A stretch of DNA of 56,498 nucleotides from NCBI GenBank assembly GCA_007693855.1, contig RECU01000045.1, positions 78,536-135,033 on the forward strand, read 5' to 3'. Of the stretch, positions 35,846 through 43,814 are shown piece by piece. Origin of the DNA: Gammaproteobacteria bacterium (GTDB lineage Bacteria > Pseudomonadota > Gammaproteobacteria > Steroidobacterales > PWYM01). Position numbers and translations under genes: made by a program. Each line of letters begins with the position of its first letter. Position 1 is the first letter of the stretch. Under the pieces are notes generated by a model that was given only the letters and a program-made list of their open reading frames with translations, was not told where the DNA came from and did no database searches.

Positions 35846-36399
35846 CGATCCGCCTCACGGGCTGACCGAGCCCCCGGGCTGGCGATCGTCAGGGTTCCCG
35901 GCAGCCAGGTGTCGGATGTCGCGGTGCCGATCCAGATGTCGTACTGCCCAGCAGTCGCCGAGTCGAGCTGCAGGCTGACCGTGTCGGACGCCGCCGGGCT
36001 GCAGGACCAGCGACCGTCTGGCCGGTTGATGATCAGCATGGCTGCTACGCCGCTGACGTCTGCTGCAAAGCTGAAATCGAGGTGACTCGTGGCGTCCTCG
36101 AGATGGACCCGGTAATCCGGTGCCGCCGCGATCCGGCCCTGGCAGTCGCCGCTCAGCTCGGCGGCATCGACATCACCTCCTGCCAGCAGCGGCACGGTGA
36201 TCGGGGCCAGTTGTTCAATGGCTGTCAGCCGGGTCTCGCCAAAGGACGGGCAGGCGGCCAGATCGAGACCGGCCTCAGCGCCGCGCCACAGGGCATCGGC
36301 ATCGAAAGGACTGGCCGGGGACTCGGCGGCGAGCAACAGCCATGGGCACAGGCAGGAAAGCCCGAGAAAGTGTCGACTGGCTTGCAGGTATTGGGGCAT
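35842..36399 (-). CDS. Small secreted protein of unknown function, dgc operon
   Basis: 185 residues with an N-terminal signal (FLGLSCLCPWLLLAAESPA), so probably periplasmic. No family recognised. The C-terminal half is strand-rich ('HLDFSFAADVSGVAAMLIINRPDG', 'YDIWIGTATSD', 'GTLTIASPG' in pattern), resembling the small beta-sandwich PPC-like domains. Three Cys in the mature part (ACPSF, GDCQG, WSCSP). Its stop overlaps the dgcA start by 4 nt, so it is the first gene of the dgc operon, unusual because it is exported while the enzymes are cytoplasmic. A role in sensing or releasing D-glutamate-containing material is speculation. Confidence 0.75.
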   Translation of the reverse strand: MPQYLQASRHFLGLSCLCPWLLLAAESPASPFDADALWRGAEAGLDLAACPSFGETRLTAIEQLAPITVPLLAGGDVDAAELSGDCQGRIAAAPDYRVHLEDATSHLDFSFAADVSGVAAMLIINRPDGRWSCSPAASDTVSLQLDSATAGQYDIWIGTATSDTWLPGTLTIASPGARSAREADR

Positions 36400-36474
36400 T
36401 GCTTGCTTCAGCCTGGCGGCCCTTAGGCCCCGGTGGTCTGGATTCTACCGGCAGGTCACATCGCTGCGCACGGT

Positions 36475-37314
36475 CTATCTGAAAAGCGGCGCAGGCGCGC
36501 CGTCCGCCCGCCGGATACTGACGAGCACATAGGCTGTCTGCTTGCTGGCGTGCAGTTGCAGGCACAGGCGCGCCGTCACGGCGAGTTTCAGCCAGGCGGG
36601 TGACAGCCGTCGACGCCAGGACAACTCGCCCTCGCGCCGCCCCACCCAGGCGGCGAATCCCGGGAATACCCTGGGTGTCAGATCTCGCAGCTCGAGCACC
36701 TCGAGGCCCTGTGCGGCTGCAGCGCTGCGCAGCGCGGTCTCGCTGACGAGACTGGCCGGCGGGACGCTCGCCATGCGAAGTGCCATGCGTCGTGCACCGC
36801 CCCGCAGGCCAAGTCGAAGGGCGTCTTCGGATGTGCGAATCAAGGTGGTGAAGGCCAGCCGGCCGCCAGGCACCAGCGCACGCGCTGCGGTCTCCAGGAA
36901 GGCGTCGATAGAGTCGGCGTGATAGGCCGCGTCGACACAGAGCACGGCATCGAACAGCTGCCCGGCCAGCGGCGCTGGGAGCGGACGGTCGAAGCGACCT
37001 TCGGCCACGGTCAGGCGGTCAACGGGCGGAGCAGTGCGCAGCCCGGCGATGCAGTGGCTGCGGATATCGAGTGCTGTGATCGGCCCGGCCTGAAATTCAC
37101 GGCGCCATATCTCCACGGCTGCACCGTGCCCGCAGGCCAGCTCGAGGACACGCTGGCCAGGCGCCAGTGCAGCCGTCTCGCCGTGCAGGCGCGCCAGCGC
37201 CCCGCAGGCTGCCGTGTAGTCATCGGCCTCCCGCCAGTCCCCGAGGTTGTTCCAGCGGGCGTCGCCGTCGGGACCGGCCAACAGTTGCCCATCGATTGCG
37301 AATGCATCGGTCAC
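36475..37314 (-). CDS. Class I SAM-dependent methyltransferase
   Basis: 279 residues from the GTG at 37314, the only usable start after the preceding gene's stop; the frame remains open upstream, but that part lies over the FAD gene and has shadow-like Arg/Ala/Gly composition. Motif I is LELACGHGAAV (about residues 62-72), the acidic residue that binds the ribose is in ALDIRSH, motif II is DAVLCVDAAYH, and 'ALVPGGRLAFTTL' is motif III. These match cyclopropane-synthase/ubiquinone-type small-molecule methyltransferases. It lies 44 nt after a FAD oxidoreductase gene on the same strand, a pairing seen in lipid-modifying clusters. The substrate is unknown. Confidence 0.85.
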   Translation of the reverse strand: MTDAFAIDGQLLAGPDGDARWNNLGDWREADDYTAACGALARLHGETAALAPGQRVLELACGHGAAVEIWRREFQAGPITALDIRSHCIAGLRTAPPVDRLTVAEGRFDRPLPAPLAGQLFDAVLCVDAAYHADSIDAFLETAARALVPGGRLAFTTLIRTSEDALRLGLRGGARRMALRMASVPPASLVSETALRSAAAAQGLEVLELRDLTPRVFPGFAAWVGRREGELSWRRRLSPAWLKLAVTARLCLQLHASKQTAYVLVSIRRADGAPAPLFR

Positions 37315-37358
37315 CGGTCGGCAGGTCTGCTGGCCTGGTCGTGACGCGGCAGAGTGCT

Positions 37359-38609
37359 TCAGGACGTGCGCTGCGCGGCCAGCCGATCCACGACCAGCCG
37401 GGCCGAGCGCACGGCGGTCTCGAGCAGCGGGACGCCTTCGCAGGCCCAGGAACCACAGTAGAACAGCCGTCTGTCCGCCTCGGCGTGCCATCGCTCGACG
37501 GTCTGGAGCACCCCGGCGGTCGCCGTACTGACCGCCGCCCGTTGCAGCGTCAGTCGCTCGATCACCTGCGCCTCGCGCGGCGCGACCAGCGGATTCCACG
37601 ACTGGAAGACCGGTGGTCGGCCGCTCAGCGTGGGTTCCACGGCGTTCACCCAGACCGTCCAGGTCGGTTTCTCGGCATCTGCATCGGCGTGCAGGTTCAG
37701 GGCCGTCCAGTCGGCGCGCCGCGCGGGCAGCAGTTGCGGATCGGTATGCACGACCAGTTCTCCGGTGGCGTAGGGAATGCCCGCCAGCAGCTCGCGCTCC
37801 GGGGCGAACCTGGTGTCCGCCAGAAACTCCAGCTGATTCGCCTGGGTCGCGACGATGACCCGGTCGAACGGCCCGCCTTGGCCGCGCGCGTTGCGGACCT
37901 CCAGCCGCCCGTCGGCGGTCTCGGCCAGGGTGGTCACGGGGCTGCCACTCAGGCATTCGAGGTCTCGCGCCAGACCCTGCACCAGCGCGGATGTGCCGCC
38001 CTCGAGCCGGACAAGCCGCGAGCCGTGCAGAATGCCCTGCAGGCGTTCAAGCAGCTGGAGGGCCGGCCAGTTCATCAGCTCGGTCTCGTCACAAGTGCAG
38101 ATCGTGACCAGTAATGGCAGGGCCAGCCCGCGCCAGAACAGCGGCTCGAAGCGTTCACGCTCGAGGAAACGGGCCAGTGTTTCCCCGGCGTGATCGCCCG
38201 CCGCAAGACGCTCGGTGGCCCGCGAGAGTCGGCGCAGTTCACGGGCCAGCGTGAGCGAGCGCAGGTTGAGGTAGCGCGCAGCGCCCACGAAGGGCCAGCG
38301 CGTGAACGGCATCCTGCCGCTGCGAAACCAGGTCCTGCCGTCGGTACTGCTGCAGGAGACGTACGTATCGACGCCGAAAGTCCCCACCCCGACCTCGGCG
38401 GCCAGCGCCAGGACGCTTGCCCAGCTGTCCGGGCTCATCACCCGCAGCGGCACATCCACCAGGCCGTCATGCACCCGCAGGGCATGCGCATCCATGCCAA
38501 GGCCCGGCAGCGCTTCGAAGACCGTGACTTGCAGGCCCATGCGGCGGCAGAAGTGCGCTGCCGCAAGGCCCGCCATGCCGCTGCCGATCACGGCGACCTG
38601 CCTGCTCAT
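37359..38609 (-). CDS. FAD-dependent oxidoreductase (COG2907-like)
   Basis: 416 residues. The N-terminal dinucleotide-binding motif is VIGSGMAGLAAAHFCRR (GxGxxG, residues 7-23), ended by the acidic E in VFEALPG. The C-terminal FAD motif 'RRLFYCGSWACEGVPLLETAVRSARLV' in pattern confirms the amine-oxidase/phytoene-desaturase superfamily. It is closest to the predicted NAD/FAD-binding proteins of COG2907, often found with cyclopropane-type methyltransferases and DUF1365 in fatty-acid-modifying clusters. The methyltransferase follows after 44 nt. Divergent from an unknown membrane protein gene. Confidence 0.88.
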   Translation of the reverse strand: MSRQVAVIGSGMAGLAAAHFCRRMGLQVTVFEALPGLGMDAHALRVHDGLVDVPLRVMSPDSWASVLALAAEVGVGTFGVDTYVSCSSTDGRTWFRSGRMPFTRWPFVGAARYLNLRSLTLARELRRLSRATERLAAGDHAGETLARFLERERFEPLFWRGLALPLLVTICTCDETELMNWPALQLLERLQGILHGSRLVRLEGGTSALVQGLARDLECLSGSPVTTLAETADGRLEVRNARGQGGPFDRVIVATQANQLEFLADTRFAPERELLAGIPYATGELVVHTDPQLLPARRADWTALNLHADADAEKPTWTVWVNAVEPTLSGRPPVFQSWNPLVAPREAQVIERLTLQRAAVSTATAGVLQTVERWHAEADRRLFYCGSWACEGVPLLETAVRSARLVVDRLAAQRTS

Positions 38610-38712
38610 GTTGTCTGTCCCTTCCGTTGGGTCATCGTCGCCCAGTATAAGGGACCGGGCAGGGTCTGCCGATGATTGGCGAAACCATGGCAGGTGTCAG
38701 AGGAGGGGAGGA

Positions 38713-39537
38713 ATGACGATCGAGCGGGCTCACTGGTGGCTGTCCGTGCTGCGCGCCCTGTTCGTCCTGTGGCTGCTGATCGGCGGGCTGCTGCTCTCGG
38801 CCCGTGTGCTGCCGGTGCTGCCGGATACGGCGGTCATCGCGGTCTGCCTGCTGCTGGCGCTGCCTCTGGCATGGCTGTTGTTCCTGCGCCGGCGGTTGCG
38901 GCGGGCCGCCTTCCTGATGGTGGCGTTGTCGCCGGCGAGTGTCTGGCAGCGGCGCCTGCGCGGTGGCGTGCTGATGCTGCTGGGCCAGTGCATGATCGCA
39001 CTGCTGCTCGCCTGGCTGCTGGTGCTCGGTCTGGTGCGAATGGATGCGCGGGCGTTCTGGCTGCTGTTGATTGCCTTCGTGCCAGCCTGGCTCCTGCTGC
39101 ACGATACCCTCGGGCGCCGCTTCGCGGTGCATGTGAACCGCCGCTTCCTGCGGATGGTCACAGACAGGGTGACTGGCTGGCTGCTTGGGACCCCGCTGCT
39201 CATCGCCCTGCTCGCGCTGTCGTTTCATCGGCCGGTGCCGGCAGTGTCGGGCCTCAGCATCGAGGGCGCTCTGGCGGCATACACGGCAGAGGTGACCGCT
39301 GACAGTGCAGTGCTGGAAATCGGCCTGGTGCTGGCCGCCGCCGTGGAGGCCCTGCCACAGTGGTTCGCGCAGAACCTGGCGGTTGTGCTGCCTGGCGCGG
39401 GCTGGCAATGGCTGACCTGGACCCTGGTGCTGCTGCGCGAGTGGCTGGTGGTCTGGGCCCTGCTGCTGCTGGTGCAGGCGGTGCACGGCGGGCTGGATGG
39501 GGCGCGGCGTGCGCCCGCAGGAGAGAGAACGGAGTGA
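38713..39537 (+). CDS. Multi-pass membrane protein, unknown
   Basis: 274 residues from the ATG at 38713, which has a strong GGAGGGGAGGA ribosome site. About six membrane helices are visible (near 8-30, 36-58, 78-102, 110-130, 152-172 and 230-258). Between helices 5 and 6, 'LSIEGALAAYTAEVTADSAVLEIGLVLAAA' in pattern forms a periplasmic or amphipathic region. I recognise no family. Its stop overlaps the next gene's GTG start by 4 nt (GTGA), so the two are translated together and probably act as one membrane module. Confidence 0.8.
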   Translation: MTIERAHWWLSVLRALFVLWLLIGGLLLSARVLPVLPDTAVIAVCLLLALPLAWLLFLRRRLRRAAFLMVALSPASVWQRRLRGGVLMLLGQCMIALLLAWLLVLGLVRMDARAFWLLLIAFVPAWLLLHDTLGRRFAVHVNRRFLRMVTDRVTGWLLGTPLLIALLALSFHRPVPAVSGLSIEGALAAYTAEVTADSAVLEIGLVLAAAVEALPQWFAQNLAVVLPGAGWQWLTWTLVLLREWLVVWALLLLVQAVHGGLDGARRAPAGERTE

Positions 39538-40580
39538 TCACGGAAAGTGCCATCGGTGCTGGACGCGCGGGTGCCCAACCTGCGGGACTGGGATACGGAC
39601 TTGCGGCGCTGGCAGTGCTGGCGCTGCTGCTCTGGTCCGTGCTGGCACCGGCCCCCTGGAGCTGGCTGGTGGCACCGCGGATGGACGTGGCGGTCGAGGG
39701 TCGTGCATACCGCGTACCGGAGCAGGACTGGCGGGCTGCGCTCGCCGAGGGTCTTGCGGTGCTCTCGCGCGAGGAACAGGCGTTCGTGGTTGAACTCGGC
39801 GAGATGGTTGAACGCCGGGTGAGCACGCTGTTCGAGCTGCCGCAGTCGCAGGTCGAACGGGTTGCGGACTTCTACTACTCGCCGGCCGGACAGCTGCTGC
39901 GTGTGGCCGGCGCCCTGCCAGGGGCCGGGCCTGAGGCGCGGCTTCGCGAGGCGGTGGTGGCCCGGTTGTTCCCGGATGAGGTCTGGCGGGACGCCGAGGC
40001 CGCCGTGCTGGCCGAGCTCGCAGCGTTCGCGGCCGGTGGTGGCCAGGCCGTCGTGGGGGCGGCCAACGCGCGCATCCACGACATGCTGGCGCCGTGGCGA
40101 CGCGAGCTGCGCCGCGCCCCGACGCCGCCCCTGGTGCTCGACATGAGCCTCGATGAATCGGTCGTACGCCAGCGATTGCTGGAAGATCCGGCACTGGCAC
40201 GACAGATGGTGGTGTTCTCGACCAGCGCACTGACCGCCGCGGCGGCCCGCCGCGCCGCACAGGCGGCTGCCGCGCGCGCCGCGGGCCGGGGATCGGCCAG
40301 CGTGGTCGGTGCCGCCTGCGTGAGTACCGGGCCGTTCGCGTGGCTGTGCATGGGCACGGTGCTCACCGGCTCGGTAGTGGTCAGCGAGTATGCCGTGTTG
40401 CGCCTGGATGAGCATCGCAACCGCGCCGCCTTCGAGGCCGCGCTGCGTGAGGACCTCACGCGGATGGAGCAGCAGGCCGCAGAACGCCTGCACGCCGCCT
40501 ACACCGGCGCCCTTCAGCGTGCGCTCGAGGACTCCCGCGGGCGGATTCGTGACCCTGTGCGCCCCGTCGATACGCTCTGA
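39534..40580 (+). CDS. Membrane-anchored protein coupled to the preceding gene, unknown
   Basis: 348 residues from the GTG at 39534, overlapping the previous stop by 4 nt. One helix (about 20-42) anchors a periplasmic region that contains 'LSREEQAFVVELGEMVERRV' and 'DFYYSPAGQLLRVAGALPG', resembling helical bundles in DUF2059-like proteins. Near residues 240-290 an Ala/Gly-rich stretch ('TAAAARRAAQAAAARAAGRG', 'FAWLCMGTVLTGSVVVSEYA') may be a second membrane hairpin, and the C-terminus is an Arg/Glu-rich coiled coil. I do not recognise a characterised family; the gene pair should be treated as one unknown system. Confidence 0.75.
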   Translation: MITESAIGAGRAGAQPAGLGYGLAALAVLALLLWSVLAPAPWSWLVAPRMDVAVEGRAYRVPEQDWRAALAEGLAVLSREEQAFVVELGEMVERRVSTLFELPQSQVERVADFYYSPAGQLLRVAGALPGAGPEARLREAVVARLFPDEVWRDAEAAVLAELAAFAAGGGQAVVGAANARIHDMLAPWRRELRRAPTPPLVLDMSLDESVVRQRLLEDPALARQMVVFSTSALTAAAARRAAQAAAARAAGRGSASVVGAACVSTGPFAWLCMGTVLTGSVVVSEYAVLRLDEHRNRAAFEAALREDLTRMEQQAAERLHAAYTGALQRALEDSRGRIRDPVRPVDTL

Positions 40581-40637
40581 CGCCGGGTGAACTCCGGACG
40601 CCGCGTACCAGCACGGACGTCTGCACCGGCGCATGGC

Positions 40638-40643
40638 TATAAT
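40638..40643 (+). promoter_or_regulatory. Consensus -10 box placing avtA as leaderless
   Basis: A perfect TATAAT lies six bases before the avtA ATG at 40650. Transcription would then start at about the A of the ATG, giving a leaderless mRNA, which agrees with the absence of any ribosome-binding site. There is no recognisable -35 hexamer at 16-18 nt spacing. Confidence 0.5.
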
Positions 40644-40649
40644 CCGGCC

Positions 40650-41900
40650 ATGGAATTCTCAGCGTTCGGTCGTCGTTATGCCCGGCATACCGGGGCCCTC
40701 GAGCTCATGGAAGATCTCGGTGCGGCGATGGCGCGCGGCGGTGTCCACATGCTTGGCGGTGGCAATCCGGCGCAGATCCCCGAACTCGAGGCCGTATTCC
40801 GCGCCGAGATGGCGCAGGTGCTGGACGACCCCGTGCGCAGCCGGCGCATGCTGGGCAACTATGCTTCGCCCGGTGGTGAAGACCGTTTCCGCGAGGCGCT
40901 CGCAGCATTGCTCAAGGCGCAGTACGGCTGGGAACTCGGCCCGGCCAACATCGCGCTGACCAGCGGCAGCCAGACGGGATTCTTCCAGTTGTTCAACCTG
41001 CTCGCTGGCGAGATGCCGGACGGCAGCCGTCGGCGCATCCTGCTGCCACTGACCCCCGAGTACATCGGCTACAGCGACACGGGGGTGAGCGAGGGCATGT
41101 TCAGTGCCCGCCGGCCGGAGATCGAGCTGCTCGACGATCGCCTGTTCAAGTACCGCGTCGATTTCGATGCGCTGCAGCCAGGCAGCGACACGGCGGCCAT
41201 CTGTGTTTCCCGGCCCACCAATCCGACCGGTAACGTCCTCACCGATGACGAAATGAGCCGGCTGTCGGCGATCGCCCGCGCCCGCGAGCTGCCGCTGATC
41301 ATCGACAACGCCTATGGCCTGCCTTTCCCGCGCATTGTCTTCAGCGAGATCAACCTGCACTGGGATGAGAATACGATCCTCTGCATGAGTCTGTCGAAGA
41401 TCGGCCTGCCTGCCGTACGCTGCGGGATCGTGATTGCGCGCGAGGAAATCGTGCAGGCGCTGACTGGCATGAACGCGGTGATGAGCCTCGCGGTACCCAG
41501 CGTCGGGCCGGTGCTGCTCGAACGGCTGCTGGCCAGTGGTGAGCTGCTGCGGCTGAGCCGCGAGGTCATCCGTCCATTCTACCAGGCGCGTGCCGAACGC
41601 GCCGTGGCCTGGGTAGATGAGTCGCTCCAGGGATGTGACTATCGCATCCATCGCCCGGAGGGCGCCTTGTTCCTGTGGTTGTGGTTCCCGGGTCTGCCCA
41701 TCTCAAGCCAGGTGCTCTATGAGCGGCTCAAGGCGCGTGGTGTGCTGGTGCTCTCCGGGCATCACTTCTTCCCTGGTCTGGAAGATGACGACTGGCGACA
41801 CAAGCAGGAATGTATCCGTGTGACGTACTCCCAGGACGAGGCTACGGTGCGTGAAGGCATTCGCATCATCGGTGAGGAAGTCCGCGCAGCAGCGGGCTGA
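40650..41900 (+). CDS. avtA: Valine-pyruvate aminotransferase AvtA
   Basis: 416 residues, the usual length. A fold-type I PLP aminotransferase of the AvtA branch, which makes or uses alanine and valine with pyruvate and 2-oxoisovalerate. Signatures: 'MLGGGNPAQIPELE' near the N-terminus, 'GNYASPGGEDRFREALAALL', 'LTSGSQTGFFQLFN', 'SRPTNPTGNVLTDDE', and the PLP Lys250 in SLSKIGLPAVRCG. The ATG at 40650 is chosen because the family starts MxFSxFGxRY at this point; no ribosome site precedes it, and a consensus -10 box sits six bases upstream. The amidase gene follows after 10 nt. Confidence 0.95.
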   Translation: MEFSAFGRRYARHTGALELMEDLGAAMARGGVHMLGGGNPAQIPELEAVFRAEMAQVLDDPVRSRRMLGNYASPGGEDRFREALAALLKAQYGWELGPANIALTSGSQTGFFQLFNLLAGEMPDGSRRRILLPLTPEYIGYSDTGVSEGMFSARRPEIELLDDRLFKYRVDFDALQPGSDTAAICVSRPTNPTGNVLTDDEMSRLSAIARARELPLIIDNAYGLPFPRIVFSEINLHWDENTILCMSLSKIGLPAVRCGIVIAREEIVQALTGMNAVMSLAVPSVGPVLLERLLASGELLRLSREVIRPFYQARAERAVAWVDESLQGCDYRIHRPEGALFLWLWFPGLPISSQVLYERLKARGVLVLSGHHFFPGLEDDDWRHKQECIRVTYSQDEATVREGIRIIGEEVRAAAG

Positions 41901-41910
41901 AAGGGTACTG

Positions 41911-42771
41911 GTGAAACACGGCAGGTCCAGGCGAGCAGGGTCTCGGCGCCATCAGCGTCTGCGCCGACTGGTGGCGGCGGTCTCTGTCAGCCTGGCGCTG
42001 GTCGCCTGTTCCGCGGCACCGCCGATCGATACCCGCTACAGCGCGCAGAGCCAGGGCAGTCGTGTCCAGTTCATCATCCTGCATTTCACCTGGGACGACT
42101 GGGAGAACTCACTGCGGATCCTGACGCAGGGTCCGGTCAGCAGCCATTACCTGGTCCGCGATGAACCGGTGCGAATCTACCGACTGGTGGCGGAGTCGCA
42201 GCGGGCATTCCACGCTGGCGAGAGCGCCTGGAAGGGACATGGTTCGCTGAATGCCGCCTCCATCGGCATCGAGATCGTCAATGCCGGCAATCGTCTGGCC
42301 GACCAGGGCATCGACTGGCAGCCCTATCCTGAAGCGCAGATCGACGCGGTCATCGAGCTGGTGCGCTGGATTGCCGAGCGCCACGGCGTCCCGCCCGAGA
42401 ACATTCTCGGTCACAGCGATATTGCGCCCCAGCGCAAGGTGGATCCCGGGCCGCGCTTCCCCTGGCATCGGCTCGCCGAGGCCGGGCTCATCCCGTGGCC
42501 GGATGAAGGTGCCGTGCTGGCGCGCCGCGCCGAGTTCGAGCGTGCGCTGCCCGACGTGGCCTGGTTTCAGGCTCGGCTGGCGGTTCACGGTTACCAGGTG
42601 CCCCGCCACGGCAGGCTTGACGAAGAGACCCGGCGGGTCATCTCAGCCTTCCAGATGCGCTTCCGCCAGTCGCGCTACGACGGGGCCCCGGATGCCGAGA
42701 CCGCGGCGATCCTCGCGGTGCTGACCGATGCCGACGGGGCTTCGGTTGAGGTTACGGAGACGATCACATGA
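41911..42771 (+). CDS. AmiD-like N-acetylmuramoyl-L-alanine amidase lipoprotein
   Basis: 286 residues from the GTG at 41911, with AAGGG five nt upstream. The signal peptide ends in LVAC, a lipobox, so it is an outer-membrane lipoprotein facing peptidoglycan. The amidase_2 domain (about 45-200) has the AmpD zinc ligands H58, H168 and D178 (HFTWD, GHSDIAPQRKVDPG) with the same ten-residue spacing between the last two. A peptidoglycan-binding domain (about 215-275) follows. The enzyme cuts the bond between MurNAc and L-Ala. Its stop overlaps the next gene by 4 nt. Confidence 0.93.
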   Translation: MKHGRSRRAGSRRHQRLRRLVAAVSVSLALVACSAAPPIDTRYSAQSQGSRVQFIILHFTWDDWENSLRILTQGPVSSHYLVRDEPVRIYRLVAESQRAFHAGESAWKGHGSLNAASIGIEIVNAGNRLADQGIDWQPYPEAQIDAVIELVRWIAERHGVPPENILGHSDIAPQRKVDPGPRFPWHRLAEAGLIPWPDEGAVLARRAEFERALPDVAWFQARLAVHGYQVPRHGRLDEETRRVISAFQMRFRQSRYDGAPDAETAAILAVLTDADGASVEVTETIT

Positions 42772-43814
42772 ATACCACCGGCGAGCGCGCGGACGACCCG
42801 GTGAGATGCCGTGTCACGGTGATCCTGGCTGCCCACGGCGAGGCCGAGACGCCCGGATTTCGCGAAAACTTCATGGTGGGGCATCGCACGCTGTCGCACG
42901 TGGCCGAAGTCATGCCGCTACCGGCGCCGCTGCGTCTGGCGATCTGCACGATGGGTGCGGCGCGCAAGCGCTTTGCTGGTGGTGAGGGCTCGCCGCACAA
43001 CGCGTTGACGCGCAGGCAGGCCCAGGCGCTGGATGAACAGCTTGCCGGGGATGAGGCTAACGCATTCCGGGTGGTTCCTGCTTTCGGTTCATCGCTGCCG
43101 CTGGTCGACTCGCTGCTCGAGGGTGACGCTGCCGAGGGGCTTAGTATCGTGGTATCGATGACGCCGATCGATTCGCATCTGGCCTGCGGCAGGCTCTGTC
43201 ACCTGTTGGTGCATGCCAAGGCGTCGGTGGGCGAGGCGCGCGTCCTCGCGCGGTTCTGGGACGACCCTGACTTTATCGGCGTGAACGTCGAGCATGTCTT
43301 CTCGCATCTGCAGCTCCCGGACAACTCCGGGCGCTGCGCGCTGGTGCTGGTGATGCATGGCACGCTGGTCCGTGATGCCAAGGGCCGGGTGCCGGACTTC
43401 CACACCGGGCTGCAGGAGTCTGTCGTATACGCCCGGCGCCTGCGCGAAGCCTTTGCGACCGATCCGCGCAGTCCATTTTGCCGAATCGAGATTGCACATC
43501 TGAATCATGACGTCGGCGGGGAATGGACCCGTCCCACGTTGGAGGAGGTCCTCAAGGGTCTCGCCGCGGAGGGGGTGGATGCGGTGGCGGCCTATCCCTG
43601 CGAGTACCTGGTCGACGGCAGCGATACCGTGGGCAAGGTGGCGGCTGCGCTGGCTACCGGCGGGATTCGACAGACGCAGCGTCTGCCCTGCCTCAACGAC
43701 GCGCCCGGCCTGATTGCGCTGTTGGCACGGCGTATCCAGGGGCTTGTGAGCGAACAGATGGACGCCCCCGGGCGACACTGCGACGCCTGTCCGCTCACCT
43801 CGACCGACGTGTGA
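42768..43814 (+). CDS. Ferrochelatase-fold protein, divergent
   Basis: 348 residues, the length of HemH. Ferrochelatase-like segments: 'VILAAHGEAETPGFREN', then 'GEGSPHNALTRRQAQALDEQL' in pattern, matching the G-G-S-P-L..T..Q region of HemH, and H197 in VMHGTLVRDAKG, at the place of the catalytic His. The C-terminal P-x-x-F-x-x-D-x-x-E helix is altered: YPCEYLVDGSDTV has Asp but lacks the expected Glu. A CDACP motif ends the protein. It overlaps the amidase gene and the DUF429-like gene by 4 nt each. Haem synthesis genes are absent nearby, so it may be a divergent chelatase rather than the main ferrochelatase. Confidence 0.75.
   Translation: MNTTGERADDPVRCRVTVILAAHGEAETPGFRENFMVGHRTLSHVAEVMPLPAPLRLAICTMGAARKRFAGGEGSPHNALTRRQAQALDEQLAGDEANAFRVVPAFGSSLPLVDSLLEGDAAEGLSIVVSMTPIDSHLACGRLCHLLVHAKASVGEARVLARFWDDPDFIGVNVEHVFSHLQLPDNSGRCALVLVMHGTLVRDAKGRVPDFHTGLQESVVYARRLREAFATDPRSPFCRIEIAHLNHDVGGEWTRPTLEEVLKGLAAEGVDAVAAYPCEYLVDGSDTVGKVAAALATGGIRQTQRLPCLNDAPGLIALLARRIQGLVSEQMDAPGRHCDACPLTSTDV

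Noticed and set aside
37315-37956. N-terminal extension of the methyltransferase frame over the FAD gene
   Set aside because: The extension is Arg/Ala/Gly-rich and overlaps the well-supported C-terminal FAD motif of the neighbouring gene on the same strand; the methyltransferase fold begins after the FAD stop.
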